DNA from: Sulfurovum sp.
GTDB lineage: Bacteria; Campylobacterota; Campylobacteria; Campylobacterales; Sulfurovaceae
DNA length: 24,749 nt
Reading direction: 5' to 3'
NCBI GenBank assembly: GCA_015661535.1
Contig: DQVY01000277.1
Location: 1 to 24,749, forward strand
The notes under the pieces were generated by a model. It worked only from the letters and a program-made list of their open reading frames with translations. It was not told where the DNA came from and did not search any database. Made by a program: the position numbers and the translations under genes. Shown here in pieces: positions 1 to 7,194 of this stretch (position 1 is its first letter; the number at the start of each line of letters is the position of its first letter).

Positions 1-509
1 ATATCGGAAAGTTGTTTGATCAACTCTTCGAGAGATGCTTCGGGAAGCATACCTGCCTGTACAAACTGCACATCCCCTTTGGCATCTAAAGCTACCAGGA
101 AAGGTATGCTTCCCTGCCATTGTGCACGTTGTTGAATATAGGAGACCAGGGCAGCCGCTTTTTCTTCAGAGACCACAATATAGTTCATGCCTTTTTCTTT
201 CGCGAACTTTGCTGTTTGTGCATGGTTATAGCCCTGTACTTCAATAGAAACGATAGCAAGTTTGTCTTTATGTTTATTTTGAAGTGTAATAAGGTGGGGA
301 ATTGAGGCTAAACATGGAGGACATTTATGGCCAAAAAACTCTAAAAAAACGATTTTACCTTCAAGGCCTTCAATCTTAAGCCCCTGTTCTGTACCTTGAA
401 CCGTGTAAGTCTTGCCTGTGACATCTGTCATTTGCATGGAAGGCATCGTTTCAGCCGCTTGTAGTGTTGTAAAGAGTGAAAAAAGTAAAAGTGTGAGTAT
501 TCTTTTCAT
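1..509 (-). CDS. Secreted TlpA-like thioredoxin-fold protein, C-terminus cut by the window edge
   Basis: Reading down from the ATG at 509 gives about 169 codons open to the window edge, so the C-terminal end is missing. The first 19 or so residues are a signal peptide (MKRILTLLLFSLFTTLQAAE), which places the product in the periplasm. A redoxin core follows: a beta strand (KIVFLEFFGHKC), the active-site pair CPPC, and a later segment SIPFLVALD with the cis-proline typical of thioredoxins. This matches the TlpA/ResA family of periplasmic thiol-disulfide oxidoreductases or thiol peroxidases; the substrate cannot be told from the sequence. Histidine and lysine before CPPC replace the usual Trp or Pro context. 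A Shine-Dalgarno AAGG lies about nine bases before the start on the minus strand. A GTGTA-N5-TACAC inverted repeat at 538-552 lies just upstream and could be an operator, but nothing else supports that. Confidence 0.85.
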   Translation of the reverse strand, partial: MKRILTLLLFSLFTTLQAAETMPSMQMTDVTGKTYTVQGTEQGLKIEGLEGKIVFLEFFGHKCPPCLASIPHLITLQNKHKDKLAIVSIEVQGYNHAQTAKFAKEKGMNYIVVSEEKAAALVSYIQQRAQWQGSIPFLVALDAKGDVQFVQAGMLPEASLEELIKQLSD

Positions 510-609
510 AATAATGGACCTTTATATATAATGTAATGTGTAAAGTATACACTAAAATTGGTGTGAAAATCGTGTAGTTTAGATAAATTTTGTTTAGAAA
601 AGGTTTTGG

Positions 610-705
610 AAGAGCATCTTCGGGACAAAAGGAGGAAAATATTTAAAAGGAGACCTAAAAAATGTATAAAAGGGAGGGAAATTTTAGGTGTCCCGTGATG
701 CTCTT
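610..705. repeat. Imperfect inverted repeat, REPIN- or MITE-like hairpin
   Basis: The outer arm AAGAGCAT (610-617) pairs with ATGCTCTT (698-705). After a 3x2 internal loop, CGGGAC (621-626) pairs with GTCCCG (690-695). Inside that, ACCTAAAA (653-660) pairs with TTTTAGGT (682-689). This gives 22 base pairs with a 26-base purine-rich bulge on the left side only and an apical loop of about 21 bases (661-681). No open reading frame fills it, and there is no second copy in the window. The architecture resembles two inverted REP units (REPIN) or a small non-autonomous element; a structured RNA is the alternative. Family membership is inference. Confidence 0.5.
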
Positions 706-730
706 GTAGTTGTAGTATAGAGCTATAAGG

Positions 731-758
731 TTAACTGAACACTAATAGAGGGTATAAT
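731..758 (+). promoter_or_regulatory. Likely sigma-70 promoter for the NagZ-like gene
   Basis: A perfect TATAAT at 753-758 is preceded by TTAACT at 731-736 with a 16-base spacer. The predicted start of transcription is near 765, inside the 7-base repeat tract, leaving a leader of roughly 25 bases. The minus-10 box is strong; the minus-35 match is partial (four of six), as is usual in this phylum. Confidence 0.55.
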
Positions 759-760
759 AG

Positions 761-788
761 AATTAAGAATTAAGAATTAGGAATGTGA
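761..788 (+). repeat. Degenerating 7-base tandem repeat in the leader of the NagZ-like gene
   Basis: AATTAAG occurs twice exactly (761-767, 768-774), followed by AATTAGG (775-781) and the weaker AATGTGA (782-788). The last copies contain the Shine-Dalgarno AGGA (779-782), six bases from the ATG at 789. Copy-number change would alter the length of the transcribed leader rather than the reading frame. Confidence 0.55.
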
Positions 789-1874
789 ATGTTTAAAAAA
801 GTTTGTATGATGCTTACTGTGTTGAGTTTGCCTTTGGTGGCTGGGGTTTCTTTGGAACAAAAGATTGGACAAATGCTCATGGTCGGCTTTCATGGGACGA
901 CTGCAAGTAAAAATTCTCAGATCTGTAAAGATATACAAAAGTACCATGTGGGGGCAGTCATATTGTTTGACTATAACCCTGTTAATAAATCTGAACCTAA
1001 AAATATAGCTAGCAAAGCACAATTAAAAAAATTGACTGCACAACTACAAGCCTGTTCTTCTGATGGAAAACTTCTCATTGCTGTAGATCAAGAGGGAGGA
1101 AAGGTACAACGTCTGAAACGTAAATATGGTTTTTATGGCAAGTTCCCCAAAGCTTCAGATGTAATAAAAATGGACCAAAGTCAGATCAGATCAACCTATG
1201 AGAAAATGAGTAAAGAGTTAAAGTCTGTAGGTATAAACTATGACCTGGCACCGGTGGTAGATTTGGACATTAACCCTAAAAACCATGTCATTCATGGCCT
1301 GGGACGCTCTTTTGGTAAAGATCCTAAAACAGTAGCAAAGTATGCATCTACCTTTATAGATGCGATGCACAGTCATGGTGTATTGACATCGATCAAACAT
1401 TTTCCGGGTCATGGCTCTTCCGTGGGTGATACACATAAAGGCTTTGTAGACGTAACGCACTTATGGAAAGAGGTGGAACTTGAACCCTATAGATTGCTTA
1501 AAGACAAGGCAGATACCGTTATGGTCGCTCATGTGTTTAACAAGAAGTTAGATCCGAAATACCCGGCTAGTTTGTCCTACAAGACCATTACTAAAAAATT
1601 ACGGTGGGACTTAGGCTATCATGGTGTTGTCATCACAGATGACCTTCAAATGGGTGCGATCTCCAAAAAGTATGGACTTCGAAATACACTAAAGCTTGCT
1701 ATCAATGCAGGAGATGATATTTTACTGATCGGTAATCAACTTGACCCTCGAAAAGTAAAAAGTACAAAAACACTGGTAGAAACCATTAAAAGTTTGGTGA
1801 GGAGCGGAGAGGTGAAAGAAAAAAGTATTATAACTGCCTATCAACGTATTCAAAAATTAAAACAAAAACTTTAG
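789..1874 (+). CDS. nagZ: Secreted beta-N-acetylhexosaminidase, NagZ-like (GH3)
   Basis: 361 residues, the usual length for single-domain GH3 enzymes of the NagZ type, which remove N-acetylglucosamine from the non-reducing end of muropeptides during peptidoglycan recycling. The motif KHFPGHGSSVGDTH (203-216) is the NagZ signature; D214 and H216 fit the Asp-His acid/base dyad on the mobile loop. VITDDLQMG (281-289) carries the predicted Asp nucleophile (D284), and VDQEGG (99-104) lies in the sugar pocket. Unlike the cytoplasmic NagZ of enteric bacteria, residues 1-19 look like a cleavable signal peptide (hydrophobic stretch ending LPLVAG), so it probably acts in the periplasm. The start is set by AGGA six bases upstream. 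The 3' end overlaps the convergent ruvX by four bases. Glycosidase function is secure; the natural substrate is inferred. Confidence 0.88.
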   Translation: MFKKVCMMLTVLSLPLVAGVSLEQKIGQMLMVGFHGTTASKNSQICKDIQKYHVGAVILFDYNPVNKSEPKNIASKAQLKKLTAQLQACSSDGKLLIAVDQEGGKVQRLKRKYGFYGKFPKASDVIKMDQSQIRSTYEKMSKELKSVGINYDLAPVVDLDINPKNHVIHGLGRSFGKDPKTVAKYASTFIDAMHSHGVLTSIKHFPGHGSSVGDTHKGFVDVTHLWKEVELEPYRLLKDKADTVMVAHVFNKKLDPKYPASLSYKTITKKLRWDLGYHGVVITDDLQMGAISKKYGLRNTLKLAINAGDDILLIGNQLDPRKVKSTKTLVETIKSLVRSGEVKEKSIITAYQRIQKLKQKL

Positions 1875-2257
1875 TGTTTAAGCCATCGCTCCAAGATGAT
1901 TTTTGCAGCGATGGAGTCAATTTTTCCATCTTTCTTATGTTTAAATACCCCCATGGTCAGCTCTTTTGCTTCAATACTTGAGCTTTGCTCATCTTGATAC
2001 TCTACTGGTATGGAAAGTGAAAGCAGAGAGACAAAATGTTTAATACGTCTTTCCATCTCTTCTGAACTTGACGCATCTTTCGGGAGACCTACAATGAGCT
2101 TTTCTATCTCCCATTCTTTTAAAAACAGGTTTACATCACGGGCTGCCTGGCTTCGGTTTTTACGTAAAATGGCATTTTGGGGTATGACAATACTGCTGTC
2201 AAGACAAATCGCTACACCAATACGTTTAAGACCTACATCTATACTTGCTAATTTCAT
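1871..2257 (-). CDS. ruvX: Putative Holliday junction resolvase RuvX / pre-16S rRNA nuclease (YqgF)
   Basis: 128 residues, normal for the YqgF/RuvX family, which has an RNase H fold. The N-terminal strand SIDVGLKRIGVA (5-16) carries the first catalytic acid D7 and the DxGxxRxG pattern. LIVGLPKD and the YQDEQSSS segment (family pattern DER-S) supply the middle motifs, and KIDSIAA near the C-terminus supplies the last conserved Asp. E. coli YqgF acts in 5' maturation of 16S rRNA; other members cleave Holliday junctions in vitro, so either role is possible. The conserved core begins at residue 5, so the ATG at 2257 is the only sensible start, yet no Shine-Dalgarno precedes it (see the promoter entry). 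The gene stands alone between a convergent glycosidase gene and a divergent hybrid kinase gene. Confidence 0.9.
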   Translation of the reverse strand: MKLASIDVGLKRIGVAICLDSSIVIPQNAILRKNRSQAARDVNLFLKEWEIEKLIVGLPKDASSSEEMERRIKHFVSLLSLSIPVEYQDEQSSSIEAKELTMGVFKHKKDGKIDSIAAKIILERWLKH

Positions 2258-2262
2258 AAGAT

Positions 2263-2268
2263 ATTGTA
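2263..2268 (-). promoter_or_regulatory. Candidate minus-10 of ruvX, implying a leaderless message
   Basis: On the minus strand TACAAT (2268 to 2263) ends only five bases before the ruvX ATG (2257). With normal spacing, transcription would begin at or within one or two bases of the A of the start codon. No Shine-Dalgarno is visible between them. No good minus-35 was found. Confidence 0.35.
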
Positions 2269-2396
2269 GCCAAATCTTACTCTTTCTTGTATTTAGATCA
2301 AGGCTTTATTTGTGATAGGTAGATGATATATAATAATTTTACAAAAGTTCATATTTTAAAAAATTATACAAAAGTAAGTAAAAAAATAAAATCCTT

Positions 2397-2405
2397 TGAT
2401 AGAAT
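2397..2405 (+). promoter_or_regulatory. Candidate extended minus-10 for the hybrid kinase gene
   Basis: TGATAGAAT fits the extended minus-10 pattern TGnTATAAT with one mismatch and would give a leader of about 54 bases. AAGG at 2452-2455 is the likely ribosome site for the ATG at 2466. The surrounding 2258-2465 gap is very AT-rich and has other TATAAT-like strings (for example 2329-2334), so the assignment is tentative. Confidence 0.35.
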
Positions 2406-2465
2406 TGTAACAGGGAAATGTCAAAATGAAGAATAATATTTTACACTGGACAAGGTAATAATACA

Positions 2466-4649
2466 ATGAAACTAACAAAGATAAAAATACTCTTACTCTC
2501 TTTATATCTCGTAAATATTGCAGAGGCAGGTGAGAAAATGGCAGCAGATACTTTTTGGATATGGGTGGCACTTTTTGCTTTGGCAGCGGTGGGGATTGCT
2601 ATTCTTTTTGTCTCTTCTCATCAGGCACAAAAAGTACAACATTTACACCAGAAATTGTTGGACAAACAGTTGGAAATGGAAAAAAATCAGACACTTTTAC
2701 TTACCAATATGAGTGAAAATATTCATAATATTGCCATACAGGCACTTGAAAAAAATAAAAAAACATTAGAAAAAAAAACAAAACCATTTAAGACCTTTAA
2801 AAATAAAAATGAAGTTCTGGCCAATGTAGAAGACCGGCTTTTGGATGTGACGAATGATCTTATCGATTTCCTTCGTTTAAAGTCAAAAAAAGTTGAAGTT
2901 GTGAATGAAGAGTTCAATATCAATAACGTGCTTAATGAAGTATCCGGCTCTATCTGCTCTCAATTTGCAGGAAGCAGTACCGAACTCATTTTTGATATAG
3001 ATAAAAATATTCCCCGTCGTATTGTGGGTGATTCACTGCATTTAGGGCAGGTATTTGACAGTATCCTTGCACATATGTTGCAGGAAGAGGGGGTAGAAGA
3101 GATCAAATTGGAAATTTCTATGTTTGATACCTTTGAAGAGAAAATTGAATTACAGTTTTTGTTTACAGATGTAAGTAATGGACTGAGTCCAGAGGCTTTG
3201 GAAGAGTTATTTGTACCGTATTATGATGAAGATACAAGCAGGTATGTAGGTTTGGGACTGTTTGTTTCCAATGAATTGGTAGATATGATGGACGGAGAGC
3301 TTTCTGTACGCAGTACTGAAGGCAGAGGCAGTACATTTACCCTTTCTTTGCCTTTTAAAACGATTGACAGATCCAACAAAAGAATGTACCGATTACCTGA
3401 TAAGATATTTATAGAGAAGAAAGTATTTATCGTCGATAGCAGTTATAATTCTGCTTTAGCTATTAAAAAGATGTTTGCTTATTTCAGACATGAGGTAAGG
3501 GTTATTTCTCAAGAGGATTTCCTCAATAATATCCCGAATCTTACCCCTTATGATATCGTGGTTCTTCATGAAAGTCTCTTTACTCCACGCTTGGTTGAGT
3601 ACTTAAATAAGATCAAAATGGGGAAAGAGTTAAAAGTCATAGCCTTAAATGCTTTACTCCGGGCAGATAAAAAAAGTTTTGTCGATGATGTGATAGATGT
3701 GCATCTTTTTAAACCTTTAAATCAGGAACGTATCTTTGAAATGATCATAAATATGTATGATATTGACCGAAAAGCATATGTTTCAGATAAAGATGCAAAA
3801 GATACACCAAAGGCCAAGATACATAAAACACATATGGTGGAGACAAAAGATATAAGCCGGGAAAATTTTAAAGATTTTGCCGGAAAAAATATATTAATTG
3901 TGGAAGATAATTTTATTAATCAAAAGATGCTGACCACATTATTGCATGTTTCGGGTATACATCTTACAATCGCAAATAATGGTCAGGAAGCTGTAGATAT
4001 CGTAAAAGAGGGTAAGATCAAATTTGATATTATTCTTATAGATATCAATATGCCTATCATGGATGGGTATACCGCGACACAGATGATACGGCTTGACAGT
4101 AAATTTGATATGCTGCCTATTGTTGCATTTACGGCATTGGTATTGGACAGTGAAATTCAAAAAATGTTTCAGTCAGGTATCAATGCCTTTTTGGCTAAGC
4201 CGTTAAATATAGGAAAACTCTATACGGCATTGGCCATGTACCTGAAAGAGGAACCTGTCAATAAAGTGATCAAAGAACGCGTAAAACCTAAAAAAGAAAT
4301 GACGTATAAAGGTATTAATATCGTGAAAGGTCTTAAGCATGCGAATAACAGTGAAACACTGTACCTTGAAGTGCTTAAAGAGTTTTCAGAGGCTTATGGA
4401 CACAGTGATGATACTTTTGAGAAGCTTGTACGGGAACATCGCTTTGAACAAGTGAAGATGCTGTGTATAGATATGCGAGGGCTTACTGGATCTATTGGGG
4501 CAGAAGATATGCATGATCTTATGAATGATATATTGCAGCAGATCTTGTATAAAAAGTATGATATGTTGGCGAACTATAAAGAGAAATATATTTTTGAGAT
4601 ACAGACACTCAATAAATCTATCATGAAATATATTGAAGCTGCTGCCTAA
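2466..4649 (+). CDS. Membrane hybrid sensor kinase with degenerate kinase, REC1 and Hpt domains; REC2 intact
   Basis: 727 residues. A signal-like hydrophobic stretch (7-20) is followed by a membrane segment (about 30-50), then a coiled-coil-prone linker. The DHp region at 78-95 reads LLTNMSENIHNIAIQAL: the histidine of the usual MSHEIR motif is E84. In the ATPase domain (about 150-297) the N-box asparagines are S199 and H203, and the G1 box reads DVSNGL, but the G2 region GLGLFVSNEL (262-271) and the C-terminal GRGSTFTLSLPF are intact. REC1 (318-430) has H368 where the phosphoacceptor Asp should be. REC2 (474-592) is complete: E480, D481, D526, T556, K578. The C-terminal Hpt-like helix (about 625-720) reads CIDMRGLTGSIGA (667-679), with I668 in place of the phosphorylated His. 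The layout is that of BarA-type hybrid kinases, but the protein probably works as a scaffold or a sink addressed through REC2. No partner gene is adjacent. The residue assignments are read by eye from motif alignment. Confidence 0.85.
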   Translation: MKLTKIKILLLSLYLVNIAEAGEKMAADTFWIWVALFALAAVGIAILFVSSHQAQKVQHLHQKLLDKQLEMEKNQTLLLTNMSENIHNIAIQALEKNKKTLEKKTKPFKTFKNKNEVLANVEDRLLDVTNDLIDFLRLKSKKVEVVNEEFNINNVLNEVSGSICSQFAGSSTELIFDIDKNIPRRIVGDSLHLGQVFDSILAHMLQEEGVEEIKLEISMFDTFEEKIELQFLFTDVSNGLSPEALEELFVPYYDEDTSRYVGLGLFVSNELVDMMDGELSVRSTEGRGSTFTLSLPFKTIDRSNKRMYRLPDKIFIEKKVFIVDSSYNSALAIKKMFAYFRHEVRVISQEDFLNNIPNLTPYDIVVLHESLFTPRLVEYLNKIKMGKELKVIALNALLRADKKSFVDDVIDVHLFKPLNQERIFEMIINMYDIDRKAYVSDKDAKDTPKAKIHKTHMVETKDISRENFKDFAGKNILIVEDNFINQKMLTTLLHVSGIHLTIANNGQEAVDIVKEGKIKFDIILIDINMPIMDGYTATQMIRLDSKFDMLPIVAFTALVLDSEIQKMFQSGINAFLAKPLNIGKLYTALAMYLKEEPVNKVIKERVKPKKEMTYKGINIVKGLKHANNSETLYLEVLKEFSEAYGHSDDTFEKLVREHRFEQVKMLCIDMRGLTGSIGAEDMHDLMNDILQQILYKKYDMLANYKEKYIFEIQTLNKSIMKYIEAAA

Positions 4650-4651
4650 GT

Positions 4652-4681
4652 GCTGAAATACGTACTTTAACGTATTTCAGC
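4652..4681. terminator. Perfect 12-bp hairpin between convergent genes, probably a bidirectional terminator
   Basis: GCTGAAATACGT (4652-4663) and ACGTATTTCAGC (4670-4681) pair perfectly around a six-base loop. It lies between the stop of the hybrid kinase gene (4649) and runs into the end of the converging NlpC-SPOR gene, whose stop codon is in the loop and whose last codons form one arm. There is no T-run on either side, so classical factor-independent termination is uncertain; the hairpin may instead protect 3' ends. Confidence 0.5.
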
Positions 4682-5515
4682 GATAAACGCCTCTTTCTGT
4701 ATGTTGGCTTTTATTTTTTCTAAAAGTGCTTTTGCATCAGACTTTTGTTTGTAAGGTCCTATGAGCAGTTTAGAGATTTGTTTACCGTTCATAGGAAAAG
4801 TAATGATCTTATAGTGGTACCCCTCACGTGTGATCTTGTATAGTAAGGCTTCTTTCGGTTTTTCTGTAAAAGAACCAACCTGTACATAGAAGTTACCCTC
4901 TCTAGGTTTTTTTATGACTTTTTGTACTGCTGTTTCAAGTTGAATATCTTTCTTCGTTTTCCAAGGTTTTTTTATACTTTTTGCCGCTATAGTATCTTGG
5001 GTCTCAGGCAAATATCTACGGCAAATACGCAATCTTTTATTATAATAAGGTGAGGTGTCAAGGTTGGAATAGACAATTTCATATTTGGTGGTACTGGCAT
5101 GCGTAAACCAACCATTTCCAAGATACATACCTACATGGGTGATCTTGCCCCTGCGTCTTGCCTCCGTATCAAAGAAGATAAGATCTCCATAGATCAATTC
5201 ACCTCTTGTGATACGTTTTCCATTTTTTGCCTGCTCTCTTGCCACACGTGGTATCTCTATACCCATACTCCCATACATATAGTAGGTAAAGCCGGAACAG
5301 TCAAAAGTATTGGGTCCTTCTTCTGCCCAGACATAGGGTTTACCCTGAAGTTTTTTCACCATTTTGTCTAGACTTTTGGTGCTTGGTTCATATTTGACCG
5401 TAGGCTTGACAATGGCATAATTCGGATTGGCAGGATGATGGGGCGGTTTACACCCAGATATAGAAAGTCCCAGCAAAACAGAGGCAGCGGCGATACTTAT
5501 TTTTGTTAAATCCAT
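4667..5515 (-). CDS. NlpC/P60 peptidoglycan endopeptidase lipoprotein with C-terminal SPOR domain
   Basis: 282 residues. The N-terminus is a lipoprotein signal ending SISGC, with C22 as the lipidated residue. The NlpC/P60 domain (about 48-165) has catalytic C73 in FDCSG, H127 in THVGMYLG and H139 in FTHAS, as expected for enzymes that cut the gamma-D-Glu to diamino acid bond of stem peptides. The C-terminal 76 residues (207-282, beginning GNFYVQVGSF and including LLIGPYK) form a SPOR domain, which in other proteins binds glycan strands stripped of stem peptides, often at division sites. The ATG at 5515 shares its A with the stop of the upstream paralog (TAATG), so translation is probably coupled. 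It is the last gene of the minus-strand run and ends in a perfect hairpin. Division-site activity is inferred from the SPOR domain alone. Confidence 0.9.
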   Translation of the reverse strand: MDLTKISIAAASVLLGLSISGCKPPHHPANPNYAIVKPTVKYEPSTKSLDKMVKKLQGKPYVWAEEGPNTFDCSGFTYYMYGSMGIEIPRVAREQAKNGKRITRGELIYGDLIFFDTEARRRGKITHVGMYLGNGWFTHASTTKYEIVYSNLDTSPYYNKRLRICRRYLPETQDTIAAKSIKKPWKTKKDIQLETAVQKVIKKPREGNFYVQVGSFTEKPKEALLYKITREGYHYKIITFPMNGKQISKLLIGPYKQKSDAKALLEKIKANIQKEAFIAEIR

Positions 5516-6135
5516 TAGCTAGGCACAGCTTTTTTAGGCAGTTTCATGCCTGCTTTCCATGGTGTAGTATAACTGGTAGTGGTGGTTGGCATCTCTTTGA
5601 GCGGTACATCACAATTCATATATTTTGCACGTTCATCTTTACTTAGGTAGCGTCTACATACTTTCATACGTTTAAAATAGATAGGTTCTTTGGAGAAGTG
5701 TGAAATGGCCACTTTCCTTTGTTTGCTGCTGGCATGTGCGAACCAGCCATCCCCAAGATACATACCTACATGGTTGATACGTTTACTACGTTTGTTCGTA
5801 GAACCAAAAAAGATAAGGTCTCCATAGTGTAAGTTTTTAAAGGCGATCTTTTTACCTACTTTTGCCTGTTCTCTTGCGACCCTGGGTATCTCTACACCCA
5901 TAGAACCATATATACTGTACGTAAGACCAGAACAGTCAAAGGCATCGGGACCTTCTTCTGCCCAGACATAGGGTTTTCCTAAATGGCTATCCAGAAGTTT
6001 TTGAATATTTTCTCTGTTTGGTTTACATGTCTTTTCAGGTTTAATAATGTCATAGTTTGGATATTTGTAAGGTTTGGGGCCGCCGCATCCTGAGATAAAA
6101 AACAGGGTTGATATAAGCAATAAAATATGTTTCAT
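5515..6135 (-). CDS. NlpC/P60 peptidoglycan endopeptidase lipoprotein (paralog without SPOR)
   Basis: 206 residues. A lipoprotein signal ends FISGC, with C17 as the predicted lipidation site. The NlpC/P60 domain has C68 (FDCSG), H122 (NHVGMYLG) and H134 (FAHAS). It is plainly a tandem duplicate of the next gene downstream: the stretches PYVWAEEGP, FDCSG, YGSMG and EIPRVAREQAK recur in the same order with the same spacing, and both mature N-termini start with a PNY-I-KP pattern. It lacks the SPOR domain and ends instead in a Thr/Lys/Pro-rich tail of about 30 residues. AAAGG lies seven to eight bases before the ATG. Only 11 bases separate it from queA, so it is probably in the same transcript. 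Confidence 0.9.
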   Translation of the reverse strand: MKHILLLISTLFFISGCGGPKPYKYPNYDIIKPEKTCKPNRENIQKLLDSHLGKPYVWAEEGPDAFDCSGLTYSIYGSMGVEIPRVAREQAKVGKKIAFKNLHYGDLIFFGSTNKRSKRINHVGMYLGDGWFAHASSKQRKVAISHFSKEPIYFKRMKVCRRYLSKDERAKYMNCDVPLKEMPTTTTSYTTPWKAGMKLPKKAVPS

Positions 6136-6146
6136 GATATACCTTT

Positions 6147-7184
6147 TTAGAGGATAAGCATGGCATCACCATAAGAAAAAAATCTATATTTTTTCTCTAT
6201 AGCCTCTTTATATAAGTGTAACGTTTTTTCTCTTCCAATGAAAGCAGAAACAAGCATAATAAGTGTACTTTTTGGTAAATGGAAGTTTGTGAGTAGATGT
6301 GTGACTCTTTGTGGCGGATTGTTTGGGTTTAAAAAAAGATCACATTCCCCTTGTGTTTTTCCTGTTCGTACATAATATTCAAGTGTTCTTGTCACCGTTG
6401 TTCCTATGGCTAAAAGCGGGGTACTGCTGTCGAGTATTTGGGCAGATGTTTTGGGTATATCAAAATATTCAGAGTGCATAGGGTGGTCTAAGATCTCTTC
6501 TGCATCAACAGGTTTAAATGTGCCTGCCCCAACATGGAGTGTAATTTTATGTGTTTTGTGTCTTTGTTCCAGTGCATTAAAGAGTTCAGGGGTGAAATGT
6601 AAAGAAGCTGTAGGTGCAGCCACAGCCCCTGCATTTTTTGCAAAGAGTGTCTGGTAGTCTGTTTCATCTTCTTTGTTATCTTCCCTCTGCATATAAGGGG
6701 GAAGAGGGATATGTCCGATATCATCTAAGAGCAGGACAAGCTCTTCAAAACGAATCTCTTTGCCTTTGTGTGTAAAAGTGACAATACGTGAGCCGTCTTC
6801 ATTTAAACCTGTAACTGTTGCAACGAGGTCATTGTCAAATAAAAGTTTCATACCTCTATGGACTTTGCCTTTAATAAGCACCAGGTAGTGGTGCGCATCG
6901 AGCGGTTTGTTGAAAAGCAGTTCAACTTTACCTCCCCCTTGATTATTTTCAGATTCTTTATGCCCAAAAATACGTGCCTTAATGACACGGGTATCGTTCA
7001 GAAAAACATCACATTCTTTAGGGACAAAGTCTAAGAGATACTTAAAAGTAGTATGTGTGATGGTATCTGTTTCCCTATTATAGACCAAAAGCTTGGCTTT
7101 GTCTCTAGGATATACCGGCGTGGTAGCTATGCACTCCTGGGGGAGTGCATAGTCATAGTTTTTAGTAAGTAATTCAGGGTTCAT
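6147..7184 (-). CDS. queA: S-adenosylmethionine:tRNA ribosyltransferase-isomerase QueA
   Basis: 345 residues, standard for QueA, which transfers and isomerises the ribose of SAM onto preQ1 at position 34 of tRNAs with GUN anticodons, the penultimate step of queuosine synthesis. Recognisable parts are the N-terminal YDYALPQECIATTPVYPRDKAKLLV, DVFLNDTRVIKARIFG, the central IPLPPYMQRED, the segment GAVAAPTASLHFTPEL, LHVGAGTFKPV and the C-terminal THLLTNFHLPKSTLIMLVSAF (each conserved in the family). Ten bases separate it from the end of tatC, and it is followed closely by the NlpC/P60 pair. In other Campylobacterota queA also sits beside tatC, so the association seems old. No oddities were seen. 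Confidence 0.96.
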   Translation of the reverse strand: MNPELLTKNYDYALPQECIATTPVYPRDKAKLLVYNRETDTITHTTFKYLLDFVPKECDVFLNDTRVIKARIFGHKESENNQGGGKVELLFNKPLDAHHYLVLIKGKVHRGMKLLFDNDLVATVTGLNEDGSRIVTFTHKGKEIRFEELVLLLDDIGHIPLPPYMQREDNKEDETDYQTLFAKNAGAVAAPTASLHFTPELFNALEQRHKTHKITLHVGAGTFKPVDAEEILDHPMHSEYFDIPKTSAQILDSSTPLLAIGTTVTRTLEYYVRTGKTQGECDLFLNPNNPPQRVTHLLTNFHLPKSTLIMLVSAFIGREKTLHLYKEAIEKKYRFFSYGDAMLIL

Positions 7185-7194
7185 AGAAGAAGGT

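Noticed and set aside
538..552. GTGTA-N5-TACAC palindrome upstream of the thioredoxin-like gene
   Set aside because: Short and AT-flanked; noted in that gene's entry but not supported as an operator by a second copy or a known regulator.
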